Origin: Gaetbulibacter_B jejuensis
GTDB lineage: Bacteria; Bacteroidota; Bacteroidia; Flavobacteriales; Flavobacteriaceae
Direction: 5' to 3'
Assembly (NCBI RefSeq): GCF_039524015.1
Contig: NZ_BAAAGF010000001.1
Location: forward strand, 930,001-994,000
Length of the DNA stretch: 64,000 nt
In this document: positions 26,566-34,846 of the stretch, one piece after another
How positions within the stretch are numbered: the first letter of the stretch is position 1
Layout: each line of letters begins with the position of its first letter
Notes under the pieces: generated by a model
The model's input: the letters and a program-made list of their open reading frames with translations, nothing else
Told to the model about the DNA's origin: nothing
Databases searched by the model: none
Position numbers and translations under genes: made by a program

Positions 26566-27662
26566 TGAGTAACTATAAAATCATATTGTCAGGTGGTGGA
26601 ACAGGAGGTCATATCTATCCTGCTATTGCTATTGCAAACGAGTTAAAATCTCGTTTTCCTGATGCTGAATTTTTGTTTGTAGGTGCTATGGATAGAATGG
26701 AGATGGAAAAAGTACCACAAGCAGGTTATGAAATAGAAGGACTTTGGATTTCTGGTATTCAGCGTAAGCTTACGCTTAAAAATTTAACGTTTCCATTTAA
26801 GCTGATTACAAGCTTGTTGAGGTCTAGAAAAATAGTTAAAACCTTTAAGCCAGATGTTGTGATTGGTACAGGAGGTTTTGCAAGTGGACCATTACTTAAA
26901 GTAGCGACTTTAAAACGAATTCCTAGTTTAATTCAGGAGCAAAACTCTTATCCAGGAATTACTAATAAGTTGCTGGCTAAAAGTGTTGATAAAATTTGTG
27001 TAGCGTATGATGGTTTGGAGCGATTTTTTCCAAAATCAAAACTTATAAAAACAGGAAATCCAATACGTCAAGATCTTTTAAGTATTGATGGAAAAGCTAT
27101 TGAAGCTAAAGATACTTTTAAGTTACGTCATGGAAAACATACCTTATTGGTTTTAGGGGGAAGTTTAGGTTCAAAACGCATTAATGAACTTATTGAAAAA
27201 GAATTGGAGTTTATACAAACTCAAAACGTTCAAGTGATATGGCAATGTGGTAAACTGTATTACGATGCTTATAAAAGATACAACAACATGGAAGATGTAC
27301 AAGTGTATCCCTTTTTAAACAATATGGATATGGCTTATGCAGCTTCAGATGTTATTATTTCAAGAGCTGGAGCAAGTTCGGTTTCTGAGTTGTGTGTTGT
27401 GGGTAAACCTGTAATTTTTATTCCATCGCCTAATGTAGCTGAGGACCATCAAACAAAAAATGCAATGGCAGTTGTTGAAAAAGATGCTGCAATTTTAATT
27501 AAGGAATCCGATTTAGATGTTGATTTTGAAAACAGGTTTTCGCAATTAGTGAATTCGGTTGAAAGACAAAACGAACTCGGAACTAATATAAAAAAGCTGG
27601 CTTTAGTGAATGCAACTAAAGATATAGCTAATGAGGTTGAAAAATTATTGAATTATAAATGA
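26565..27662 (+). CDS. murG: Lipid II synthase MurG (GT28)
   Basis: This 365-residue glycosyltransferase attaches GlcNAc to lipid I on the inner face of the cytoplasmic membrane. The first glycine loop GGGTGGH is at 10-16, followed by IYPAIA. GTGGFASGP near residue 101 and the C-terminal donor-site SRAGASSVSEL near 266 are typical. The length is normal. It overlaps ftsW by one base and murC by four. Confidence 0.95.
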   Translation: MSNYKIILSGGGTGGHIYPAIAIANELKSRFPDAEFLFVGAMDRMEMEKVPQAGYEIEGLWISGIQRKLTLKNLTFPFKLITSLLRSRKIVKTFKPDVVIGTGGFASGPLLKVATLKRIPSLIQEQNSYPGITNKLLAKSVDKICVAYDGLERFFPKSKLIKTGNPIRQDLLSIDGKAIEAKDTFKLRHGKHTLLVLGGSLGSKRINELIEKELEFIQTQNVQVIWQCGKLYYDAYKRYNNMEDVQVYPFLNNMDMAYAASDVIISRAGASSVSELCVVGKPVIFIPSPNVAEDHQTKNAMAVVEKDAAILIKESDLDVDFENRFSQLVNSVERQNELGTNIKKLALVNATKDIANEVEKLLNYK

Positions 27663-29011
27663 ATTATAACAACATACATAACGTCTATTTTATAGGAATT
27701 GGTGGTATTGGTATGAGTGCTTTAGCACGATATTTTAAAGCCAACAATAAGCAAGTTATGGGTTATGATAAAACCAAAACTGAGATTACTGACGGTTTGG
27801 AAAATCTTGGTGTTAAAGTGCATTTCAATGATTCTATTGATAATATTCCTACTCGCTTTTTAGATATTGAATCTACGTTGGTAGTTTATACGCCAGCTAT
27901 ACCAAAAGCACATCAAGAGCTAAATTATTTTATTGATAATGGTTATAAGGTGTTAAAGCGTTCGGTAGTTTTAGGTGAGATTACAAAGCATACGTTTTGT
28001 CTTGCTGTTGCAGGCACTCACGGAAAAACTACTACGACCAGTATTTTAGGTCATTTACTTAATGAGTGTGGAGTGGAAGTCACTGCTTTTTTGGGAGGAA
28101 TTAGTGAGAATTATAATTCTAATTTAATCCTTAACGGAACAAAGGTAACAGTTGTTGAAGCTGATGAGTTTGATCGTTCGTTTTTAACCCTGTCTCCAGA
28201 TTTGGCATGTATCACTTCAATGGATGCCGATCATTTAGATATTTATGGAGAAGCCGAAGCGCTTAAAGACTCGTTTGTTGATTTTTCTAAAAAACTAAAG
28301 CTTAACGGAAAACTGTTCGTTAAAAACGGACTGCCATTAAAAGGAATAACCTATGGAATAGAAGATGATTCAGACTATTCAGTAAAAAATATAAAAATTA
28401 TAGATGGTACTTATGTGTTTGATGTAAAAACACCAAGTACTACCCTTGACAATTTCAAATTTAACCTACCTGGTAGACATAACCTGTCGAATGCATTAAT
28501 AGCCTTGGCGATGGCTGTGGAGTATGGTTGCCCTCCCAAACAGCTCGCCAAAGCTTTAGCATCTTACAAAGGTGTTAAACGCAGGTTTAGTTATCCTATT
28601 AAAACCGAAAATTTAGTGCTAATTGATGATTATGCACATCATCCGCAAGAAATAAATGCAGTGCATCAAGCAGTGCGAGAGATGTATCCAAATCAAAAGG
28701 TTATGGCAGTTTTTCAGCCACATTTATTCAGTAGAACAAGAGATTTTGCTGATGAATTTGCTGAAGCCTTGTCGCAATTTGATGAAGTCTTATTGCTTGA
28801 TATTTATCCCGCTAGAGAATTGCCAATTGAAGGTATAACTTCTAATTGGTTATTGGATAAGATGAAACATAACCACAAAAAACTGGTTGAAAAACCTGAA
28901 ATTATTTCAGAAATAAAGAAAAGTAATGCTCAAGTTATTTTAATGATTGGAGCAGGAGATATAGGAGAAGAAGTTAAACATGTAAAAGAAGCGTTAAGTG
29001 TCGCGAGTTAG
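27659..29011 (+). CDS. murC: UDP-MurNAc:L-alanine ligase MurC
   Basis: This 450-residue Mur ligase starts stem-peptide synthesis by adding L-Ala to UDP-MurNAc. It has an N-terminal Rossmann GIGGIGMSALAR (about 13-24), the ATP loop G119-THGKTTTTS, and a central EADEFDRSFL. The C-terminal DDYAHHPQEI and FQPHLFSRT complete the pattern. The length is normal. Its ATG overlaps the murG stop by 4 nt; its end overlaps ftsQ by 14 nt. Confidence 0.95.
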   Translation: MNYNNIHNVYFIGIGGIGMSALARYFKANNKQVMGYDKTKTEITDGLENLGVKVHFNDSIDNIPTRFLDIESTLVVYTPAIPKAHQELNYFIDNGYKVLKRSVVLGEITKHTFCLAVAGTHGKTTTTSILGHLLNECGVEVTAFLGGISENYNSNLILNGTKVTVVEADEFDRSFLTLSPDLACITSMDADHLDIYGEAEALKDSFVDFSKKLKLNGKLFVKNGLPLKGITYGIEDDSDYSVKNIKIIDGTYVFDVKTPSTTLDNFKFNLPGRHNLSNALIALAMAVEYGCPPKQLAKALASYKGVKRRFSYPIKTENLVLIDDYAHHPQEINAVHQAVREMYPNQKVMAVFQPHLFSRTRDFADEFAEALSQFDEVLLLDIYPARELPIEGITSNWLLDKMKHNHKKLVEKPEIISEIKKSNAQVILMIGAGDIGEEVKHVKEALSVAS

Positions 29012-29723
29012 TAAAATAAATTACATAAAAGTCGTGCTGCTGCTAGTGTTAGTAGTGTTTCTTTATGCGTTTTCGTCAGCAAGAAATTCTGGTCGAAAAG
29101 TTGCAGCTCCTGATGTGAAATTTATTGGTAGTCAAGATTTGTTTATAACCCAAGAGACTGTTAGTAAATTGTTAATACAAAATCAAGAGGGAGTTACGAA
29201 CAAGCCTAAAGAAATTATAGATTTGAATGTTTTAGAAACTGCCCTAAATTCTAATGCCATGATCAAAGAGGCTCAGGTGTATATGAGTATTGATGGCTCA
29301 ATTACAGCTGAGATAGAGCAAAAGCAACCTATAGCAAGAGTTAGTACAAATGCATCTTATTATATTGATAGTCAAGGGTTGTTTATGCCTTTGTCCGACA
29401 ATTATACAGCAAGAGTACCACTGGTTACAGGAACTGTTTTAAAAAATGACTTGGACAATGTATACAAAATTGCAAAAAAAGTCAGCGAAGATAAATTCTT
29501 AAAGCAACACGTCATTGAGATTCATCAAAATGAAAATAAATCAATTGATTTAAAATTTAGATTGAACGATTTCAAAATACAATTAGGCGCTTTAAAAATG
29601 TTAGACAAGAAAATAAATAATCTTAAAGCGTTTTACCAAAAAGCGTTTAAAGATAAAACATTGGATAGCTATAGCATAGTGAACTTAAAATTTGATAATC
29701 AAGTCATTTGCACCAAAAAGTAA
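28998..29723 (+). CDS. ftsQ: Cell division protein FtsQ
   Basis: This 241-residue bitopic protein has a short cytoplasmic tail, one helix (about 8-26) and a periplasmic POTRA-like region with a beta domain. FtsQ links early and late divisome proteins. Sequence similarity is weak in this phylum, so the call rests on topology, length and position between murC and ftsA. The start is GTG inside the end of murC (14-nt overlap). Confidence 0.88.
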   Translation: MSRVSKINYIKVVLLLVLVVFLYAFSSARNSGRKVAAPDVKFIGSQDLFITQETVSKLLIQNQEGVTNKPKEIIDLNVLETALNSNAMIKEAQVYMSIDGSITAEIEQKQPIARVSTNASYYIDSQGLFMPLSDNYTARVPLVTGTVLKNDLDNVYKIAKKVSEDKFLKQHVIEIHQNENKSIDLKFRLNDFKIQLGALKMLDKKINNLKAFYQKAFKDKTLDSYSIVNLKFDNQVICTKK

Positions 29724-29726
29724 GTA

Positions 29727-31058
29727 ATGGAGAATAATAAAATTTCTGTAGGATTAGATATAGGTACCACAAAAATTGTGGCTATGATTGGTCGTAAAAA
29801 TGAATATGGGAAAGCTGAAATTCTTGGTATTGGTAAATCCAAGAGTTTAGGTGTGCATAGAGGTGTGGTAAATAATATTACACAAACTATTCAATCTATT
29901 CAGCAAGCTGTTCAAGAAGCAGAAGCAGAAGCAGGTTTACAAATAGAAGAAGTAACTGTAGGTATTGCAGGACAACATATAAGAAGCCTACAACACAGCG
30001 ATTACATTACAAGACCAAATTCTGAATTGGTAATCGATGAAGAAGATATAGATAAGCTTATCAATCAAGTTCACAAATTGGTAATGTTACCAGGTGAAGA
30101 AATTATTCATGTATTACCACAAGAATATAAAGTTGATGGACAAGGAGAAATAAAAGAACCAATTGGTATGTATGGAGGACGCTTAGAGGCTAATTTCCAT
30201 GTTGTAGTTGGTCAAGTATCATCAATACGAAATATAGGAAGATGCGTAAAAAGTTCTGGTTTAGGACTTGAAGGTATCACTTTGGAGCCATTAGCTTCAG
30301 CGAATGCTGTTTTGAGTCAAGAAGAGAAGGAAGCAGGAGTTGCGCTTATTGACATAGGTGGTGGTACAACAGATTTAGCAGTCTTTAAAGATGGTATTAT
30401 TCGTCATACAGCAGTAATACCATTTGGTGGAAATGTTATTACCGAAGACATAAAAGAAGGTTGCTCAATCATTGAAAAGCAAGCTGAACTTTTAAAAATA
30501 AAATTTGGTTCTGCATGGCCTGGGGAAAATAAAGATAACGAAATTGTATCAATTCCTGGACTAAGAGGAAGAGAGCCAAAAGAGATTACGCTTAAAAACC
30601 TTTCAAAAATTATACATGCTCGTGTAGTAGAAATTATTGAGCAAGTTTATGTTGAGATAAAAAACTATGGACACGAAGAGCAAAAGAAAAAACTAATTGC
30701 AGGTATTGTTTTAACAGGAGGAGGTTCGCAGTTAAAACACTTAAAGCAGTTGGTTGAATATATCACAGGAATGGATACTAGAATTGGTTATCCTAATGAG
30801 CATCTTGCAGGAGATAGTGATGATGATATTGCAAGTCCTTTATTTGCTACAGCTGTAGGTTTAGTGATGGACGGACTAAAACGTCAAGAAAGAAAACGAA
30901 TAGAAAAAGAACCAGAAGTAGAGGAAAGTTTAAATGAAGTAAGTGAGGAAGCACAAAGTGCCGATGAAGAGGTTGTAAGTCAACCTAAAAAAGAGCGTAA
31001 ATCGTTCTTAGATAAATTAACAGAAAGAGTAAAAGATTTTTTAGATAACGCAGAATAA
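29727..31058 (+). CDS. ftsA: Cell division protein FtsA
   Basis: This 443-residue actin-like protein tethers FtsZ to the membrane. The phosphate-1 loop LDIGTTK is at about 10-16, phosphate-2 ALIDIGGGTTDLAVF near 208, and the adenosine motif GIVLTGGGSQL near 328. After an acidic linker, an amphipathic C-terminal helix (SFLDKLTERVKDFL) fits the membrane-targeting sequence. It starts 3 nt after ftsQ and is 29 nt from ftsZ. Confidence 0.95.
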   Translation: MENNKISVGLDIGTTKIVAMIGRKNEYGKAEILGIGKSKSLGVHRGVVNNITQTIQSIQQAVQEAEAEAGLQIEEVTVGIAGQHIRSLQHSDYITRPNSELVIDEEDIDKLINQVHKLVMLPGEEIIHVLPQEYKVDGQGEIKEPIGMYGGRLEANFHVVVGQVSSIRNIGRCVKSSGLGLEGITLEPLASANAVLSQEEKEAGVALIDIGGGTTDLAVFKDGIIRHTAVIPFGGNVITEDIKEGCSIIEKQAELLKIKFGSAWPGENKDNEIVSIPGLRGREPKEITLKNLSKIIHARVVEIIEQVYVEIKNYGHEEQKKKLIAGIVLTGGGSQLKHLKQLVEYITGMDTRIGYPNEHLAGDSDDDIASPLFATAVGLVMDGLKRQERKRIEKEPEVEESLNEVSEEAQSADEEVVSQPKKERKSFLDKLTERVKDFLDNAE

Positions 31059-31087
31059 TTAATTATAAATCCAGTAAAACTAATTAT

Positions 31088-33016
31088 ATGAGTAATAATA
31101 GTGAATTAGGAAACATTGCTTTCGATTTGCCAAAAAACCAATCTAACGTCATTAAAGTGATTGGAGTTGGAGGAGGAGGTAGCAACGCCATTAACCACAT
31201 GTTCCAGCAAGGTATTAAAGGTGTTGACTTTGTAATATGCAATACAGATTCCCAAGCACTACAAAACAGTGGTGTCCCAAACAAGATTCAATTAGGAGTT
31301 AACTTAACCGAAGGTTTAGGTGCAGGAGCTAATCCAGATGTTGGTGAGCAAGCAGCACTTGAAAGTTTAGAAGATATTCGTAGAATGTTGGATACCAACA
31401 CTAAAATGATATTCATTACCGCTGGAATGGGTGGAGGAACAGGTACTGGAGCTGCTCCTATAATTGCTAAAATGGCAAAAGAAATGGATATCCTTACTGT
31501 AGGTATTGTAACAATGCCATTTCAGTTTGAAGGAAAAACAAGAAACGAGCAAGCACAAAAAGGAATTGAAAACCTTCGTGGTCATGTAGATTCTTTAGTG
31601 GTAATCAATAATAATAAACTTCGTGAAGTTTATGGAAACCTTGGGTTTAAAGCTGGATTCTCCAAAGCTGATGAGGTTTTATCAACAGCCTCAAGAGGAA
31701 TTGCTGAAGTTATTACGCATCACTATACACAAAACATCGATTTACGTGATGCTAAAACTGTATTAAGTAATAGTGGAACTGCAATAATGGGTTCTGCTAC
31801 TGCTTCAGGAAAAACCAGAGCGCAAGAAGCTATCATGAAAGCGTTAGATTCTCCGCTACTAAACGATAACAAAATTACTGGAGCTAAAAATGTGTTATTG
31901 CTTATCGTGTCTGGTTCACATGAAATCACAATTGATGAAATTGGTGAAATCAACGACCATATTCAAAATGAAGCAGGTCATGGAGCAAACATTATTATGG
32001 GTGTTGGTGAAGACGAATCTTTAGAAGAATCAATCTCAGTTACAATTATTGCAACGGGTTTCGATATTGATCAACAGCATGAAATTTCTAATACCGAAGT
32101 TAAAAAAGTAGTACACGCTCTTGAAGATGATGCTGATGATATGAATGTAAAAGAGCAAGATCCTGCTATCATAACTCCAGATATTGTATTAGAAAAGGAA
32201 GAAAAGAAAGCACCTGAAGTAGTTCGTCATACATTAATAGATGAAGAAGATGATAATGAAATTCAAGCTCAGGATGAAAAGATGGATTTAATTCCAACTA
32301 CAGATTTTCTTAAAGGAATAAACGTTGTTTACGACGAGGTTTTAGACCATAAAGTGCCTAGTGAAGAAGATTTCATTATTACTCCTGTTCAAGAAGTAAA
32401 AGAAGAAGAAATTCAAGTAGAAGAAGAGGAGCAGTTTACATTAACGTTTGATTTACCACTTCCTAATCAAAAAATTGAAGAAGAAGAAATTCAAGAAAAA
32501 GAAGAAAAGATTCTTTTCGATTTAGATGATGAAGTTAAAGATCTTAACGTTAACGACCATGTTGAGATTATTCCTGTTACAGAAGCTAATGAAACAGGAG
32601 AAGTTAGATATGCATTAGATGAATATTCAACGTTTGAATCTTCAATAAATACTACAAAAGCAAAAGAGCCTGAAGTAGAAGAGGAAATTGTTTTTGAGAA
32701 AAAAGTAATTACATCTGAAGAGGTTGAAGAAGTTGAAAACGAAGAAGTCGACCCAATGAACAGTCCAATTTCTGCTTTAATCAAAGAAAGAGCAGATGAA
32801 AGAAGACGTAAAATGAAAGACTTCAATTACAAATTCAACAATGCTAAAATAGATGAAATTGAAAAAGAACCTGCATATAAAAGACAAGGTGTGAATTTAG
32901 AAGAATCGCAACATTCTTCTGATACGAATGCTTCAAGAATGTCTGTTGGCACTGACGACAACGACGATATTCAATTAAGAAGTAACAATTCATTTTTACA
33001 CGACAACGTAGATTAA
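31088..33016 (+). CDS. ftsZ: Cell division GTPase FtsZ with long acidic C-terminal linker
   Basis: This 642-residue tubulin homologue builds the Z ring. The N-terminal GTP-binding loop GVGGGGSNA is at 26-34, the tubulin signature GGGTGTGA at 115-122, and the T7-region block follows. The globular part ends near residue 330. After that comes about 290 residues of strongly acidic, low-complexity linker (Glu-rich, for example near 415-480) and a conserved C-terminal peptide ending NNSFLHDNVD, the likely FtsA-binding tail. E. coli FtsZ has 383 residues, so the linker is several times longer than standard. A terminator at 33051-33090 closes the dcw cluster. Confidence 0.95.
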   Translation: MSNNSELGNIAFDLPKNQSNVIKVIGVGGGGSNAINHMFQQGIKGVDFVICNTDSQALQNSGVPNKIQLGVNLTEGLGAGANPDVGEQAALESLEDIRRMLDTNTKMIFITAGMGGGTGTGAAPIIAKMAKEMDILTVGIVTMPFQFEGKTRNEQAQKGIENLRGHVDSLVVINNNKLREVYGNLGFKAGFSKADEVLSTASRGIAEVITHHYTQNIDLRDAKTVLSNSGTAIMGSATASGKTRAQEAIMKALDSPLLNDNKITGAKNVLLLIVSGSHEITIDEIGEINDHIQNEAGHGANIIMGVGEDESLEESISVTIIATGFDIDQQHEISNTEVKKVVHALEDDADDMNVKEQDPAIITPDIVLEKEEKKAPEVVRHTLIDEEDDNEIQAQDEKMDLIPTTDFLKGINVVYDEVLDHKVPSEEDFIITPVQEVKEEEIQVEEEEQFTLTFDLPLPNQKIEEEEIQEKEEKILFDLDDEVKDLNVNDHVEIIPVTEANETGEVRYALDEYSTFESSINTTKAKEPEVEEEIVFEKKVITSEEVEEVENEEVDPMNSPISALIKERADERRRKMKDFNYKFNNAKIDEIEKEPAYKRQGVNLEESQHSSDTNASRMSVGTDDNDDIQLRSNNSFLHDNVD

Positions 33017-33050
33017 TAGCAAATTTAGTTTAGTGTTTCACACTTGTGTC

Positions 33051-33090
33051 AAACCCGGAAGCTTTATGGTAGTTTCCGGGTTTACTTTTT
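33051..33090 (+). terminator. Intrinsic terminator at the end of the dcw cluster
   Basis: AAACCCGGAA at 33051-33060 pairs perfectly with TTCCGGGTTT at 33074-33083, followed by ACTTTTT. Confidence 0.9.
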
Positions 33091-33104
33091 GTGTTTTTTC
33101 TTAG

Positions 33105-33112
33105 TATCTTCG
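33105..33112 (+). promoter_or_regulatory. Possible -7 element for yqeY
   Basis: TATCTTCG differs at one base from the TAnnTTTG consensus and lies 24 nt before the ATG, just after the ftsZ terminator. No TTG is placed at the usual -33 distance. Confidence 0.35.
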
Positions 33113-33136
33113 CAATTCTAATTAATTCAAACTAGT

Positions 33137-33586
33137 ATGAGCTTACAACAAGACGTAATGGCTGCTATGAAAACAGCAATGAAAGAAAAAGATCAATTGG
33201 CTTTAGCAGCATTAAGAGCAGTAAAATCTGAAATATTATTAGCACAAACCCAAACAGGTACAAAAGAAGAATTAACAAGTGAAGAAGAGATAAAAATTCT
33301 TTCAAAACTAGTTAAGCAACGTAAAGATAGTGCAGCAATTTTTGCTGAACAAAATAGAGCTGATTTAGCAGAACCTGAATTAGCGCAAGCTGAGGTTATA
33401 AGCCAATTTTTACCTGAACAGTTAACTGAAGAAGAAATAACCAATGTTGTAAAAGAGGTAATTGCTAAAGTTGGTGCAGAAGGGATGAAAGACATGGGAA
33501 AAGTAATGGGAGTAGTAACACAACAATTGGCAGGAAAAGCTGATGGTAAAACCATTTCTACAATTGTAAGACAACAATTGGAGTAA
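33137..33586 (+). CDS. yqeY: GatB/YqeY-domain protein
   Basis: This 149-residue protein spans the whole YqeY family, an all-helical domain related to the tail of the amidotransferase subunit GatB. The conserved start AMKEKDQLALAALRAVKSE, the mid block LSKLVKQRKDSA, the QFLPEQLTEEEI segment and the GMKDMGKVMG end are visible. Family members may bind tRNA or act in amidotransfer quality control; the role is not established. A tRNA gene follows after 7 nt. Confidence 0.92.
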   Translation: MSLQQDVMAAMKTAMKEKDQLALAALRAVKSEILLAQTQTGTKEELTSEEEIKILSKLVKQRKDSAAIFAEQNRADLAEPELAQAEVISQFLPEQLTEEEITNVVKEVIAKVGAEGMKDMGKVMGVVTQQLAGKADGKTISTIVRQQLE

Positions 33587-33593
33587 GGCTTTT

Positions 33594-33667
33594 GGCCTCG
33601 TAGTTCAACTGGATAGAATATCAGATTTCGGCTCTGAGGGTTGGAGGTTCGAATCCTCTCGAGGTCA
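33594..33667 (+). tRNA. tRNA-Arg (anticodon UCG)
   Basis: All four arms fold. The acceptor pairs 33594-33600 with 33660-33666 (one G-U), the D stem is GTTC/GAAT with a GG-containing loop, and the anticodon stem TCAGA/TCTGA has loop TTTCGGC with anticodon TCG at 33628-33630. The T arm is GGAGG-TTCGAAT-CCTCT. The discriminator is A and CCA is not encoded. The alginate locus begins directly after it. Confidence 0.95.
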
Positions 33668-33675
33668 CAAAATAT

Positions 33676-33718
33676 AATCCTAATTCATTAGTAAAATAAT
33701 GGGTTAGGATTTTTTTTT
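33676..33718 (+). terminator. Intrinsic terminator after tRNA-Arg
   Basis: A 15-bp stem (33676-33690 with 33697-33711, two G-U pairs) closes on the loop GTAAAA and is followed by seven more T. It separates the housekeeping region from the alginate locus. Confidence 0.9.
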
Positions 33719-33791
33719 AAGGAATTGGTGCCTGTTCTCTAGTTCATTTGATAAAAGTTGATTGAATTTTGGTTTTATGCTCTAACTGAAT

Positions 33792-33816
33792 TAATTCACA
33801 GTATTGTTGTGAATTA
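33792..33816. promoter_or_regulatory. 9-7-9 palindrome upstream of the first alginate operon
   Basis: TAATTCACA at 33792-33800 and TGTGAATTA at 33808-33816 are perfect inverted arms around 7 nt. It lies about 45 nt upstream of the -33 element of the PL7 promoter, a common place for an activator. The binding protein is unknown. There is no T-run, so it is not a terminator. Confidence 0.45.
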
Positions 33817-33860
33817 GTCAATTTTGAGAGGTGTTTTTTGAATAAATAGCAATTATTAAG

Positions 33861-33890
33861 TTGCTTTTTATAAAAATATTTTTATTTTTG
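33861..33890 (+). promoter_or_regulatory. Promoter of alginate operon 1
   Basis: A -33 TTG at 33861-33863 and a perfect -7 TATTTTTG at 33883-33890 are separated by 19 nt, the standard Bacteroidota arrangement. The last bases of the -7 element are part of the GntR-type operator that follows. Confidence 0.75.
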
Positions 33891-33914
33891 GTAAACCAAT
33901 CTGGTAAACCAATT
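33888..33914 (+). promoter_or_regulatory. Double operator of the GntR/FadR-type regulator, operon 1
   Basis: Two copies of TGGTAAACCA, each a near-palindrome, lie at 33889-33898 and 33902-33911 (13-bp period). The whole 27-bp block is identical to 47289-47315. It begins inside the -7 element and ends 4 nt before the PL7 ATG, so a bound protein would repress. A related site precedes the GntR gene. Confidence 0.8.
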
Positions 33915-33918
33915 TAAA

Positions 33919-34833
33919 ATGAAACTGAAATTATTACTTTGTCTTATCCTCTTGCATCCTGTTTTGGGTTGCGATTCTGATACTAGTATTGTCGAAAACA
34001 ACAATCAAGTTATGGATGATCCTGATGACGAAAATGATGAAGTAATCACTACTTATGCTGATATCGATTTTTCTAATTGGAAAGTGACCTTGCCAGTAGA
34101 TGAGGATAATAATGGTAAACCAGATGAATACCAACCTGACGATTTAGTAGATTATGGGTATCAAACTCTAGAAGCTGTACAGCCTTTTATGTATGATGAT
34201 GAAGAGGATTCTTCAATAGTTTTTTATACATATCCAGGTGTCTCAACTACCAATAGTTCTTATTCCAGAACGGAATTAAGAGAATTAATTAATCCAAGCA
34301 ATTCAAAAGATAACTGGACACTTCTTGAAGGTGGAGAAATGACAGGTACTTTAAAAGTCGAAAGTATTTCAGAAAATAATTCCTCATCAAGTGAAGACTA
34401 TCATAGAGTCATTGTTATGCAAATCCATGGTATTATTTCACAAGAGGATATGGATACTTATAATTTTGACGGAAACAACGGTCCTCCATTAATAAAGATT
34501 TATTGGAAAGATGGTTATATATGGTGTCATAAAAAATCATTGGTTGATGAGTCTACCGATGGTTTTGATTTATATGGTGTTTATGATGGTACGTGGTCTG
34601 ATATAAAGGTTAATCTAGGTTATGTTGGTTACGAAATTTTTGATTTTAGAATTACAGCCTCAAACGCACGTATAGAAGTTCAACTTAATGATAATGCCCC
34701 TTACATATACCAAGATATAAGCTTAGTTAAATGGCCTTTTGAAAACTACTTTAAAGCTGGTAATTATTTAGCCTCAATAGATGAAACCGCATTTTCTTAT
34801 GTGAAATATTATAATCTAAATATTAACCACTAA
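33919..34833 (+). CDS. Alginate lyase, polysaccharide lyase family 7, lipoprotein
   Basis: This 304-residue protein has a lipoprotein signal with Cys18 (PVLGC), an acidic linker with several Asp/Glu after it, and a PL7 jelly-roll domain from about residue 49. The three PL7 active-site strands are present: SRTELREL at 116-123, QIH at 168-170 and YFKAGNY at 287-293. These carry the Arg, Gln, His and Tyr that bind and split the uronate chain by beta-elimination. The Gly-free acidic linker suggests surface exposure. It is the first gene of operon 1, with its ATG 4 nt from the operator. It is most like the PL7 at 52961 (same length and motifs). Confidence 0.92.
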   Translation: MKLKLLLCLILLHPVLGCDSDTSIVENNNQVMDDPDDENDEVITTYADIDFSNWKVTLPVDEDNNGKPDEYQPDDLVDYGYQTLEAVQPFMYDDEEDSSIVFYTYPGVSTTNSSYSRTELRELINPSNSKDNWTLLEGGEMTGTLKVESISENNSSSSEDYHRVIVMQIHGIISQEDMDTYNFDGNNGPPLIKIYWKDGYIWCHKKSLVDESTDGFDLYGVYDGTWSDIKVNLGYVGYEIFDFRITASNARIEVQLNDNAPYIYQDISLVKWPFENYFKAGNYLASIDETAFSYVKYYNLNINH

Positions 34834-34846
34834 AACAACAATCGAT

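Noticed and set aside
32491..32826. Open frame antisense to the ftsZ linker
   Set aside because: It mirrors the repetitive Glu codons of ftsZ on the other strand and has no recognisable protein features.
33193..33555. Open frame antisense to yqeY
   Set aside because: It is a shadow of a well-conserved gene, without family similarity or a promoter.
33640..33667. Duplicated tRNA-Arg end as an attachment site
   Set aside because: I saw no second copy of the T arm and acceptor sequence downstream inside the window, and no integrase gene.
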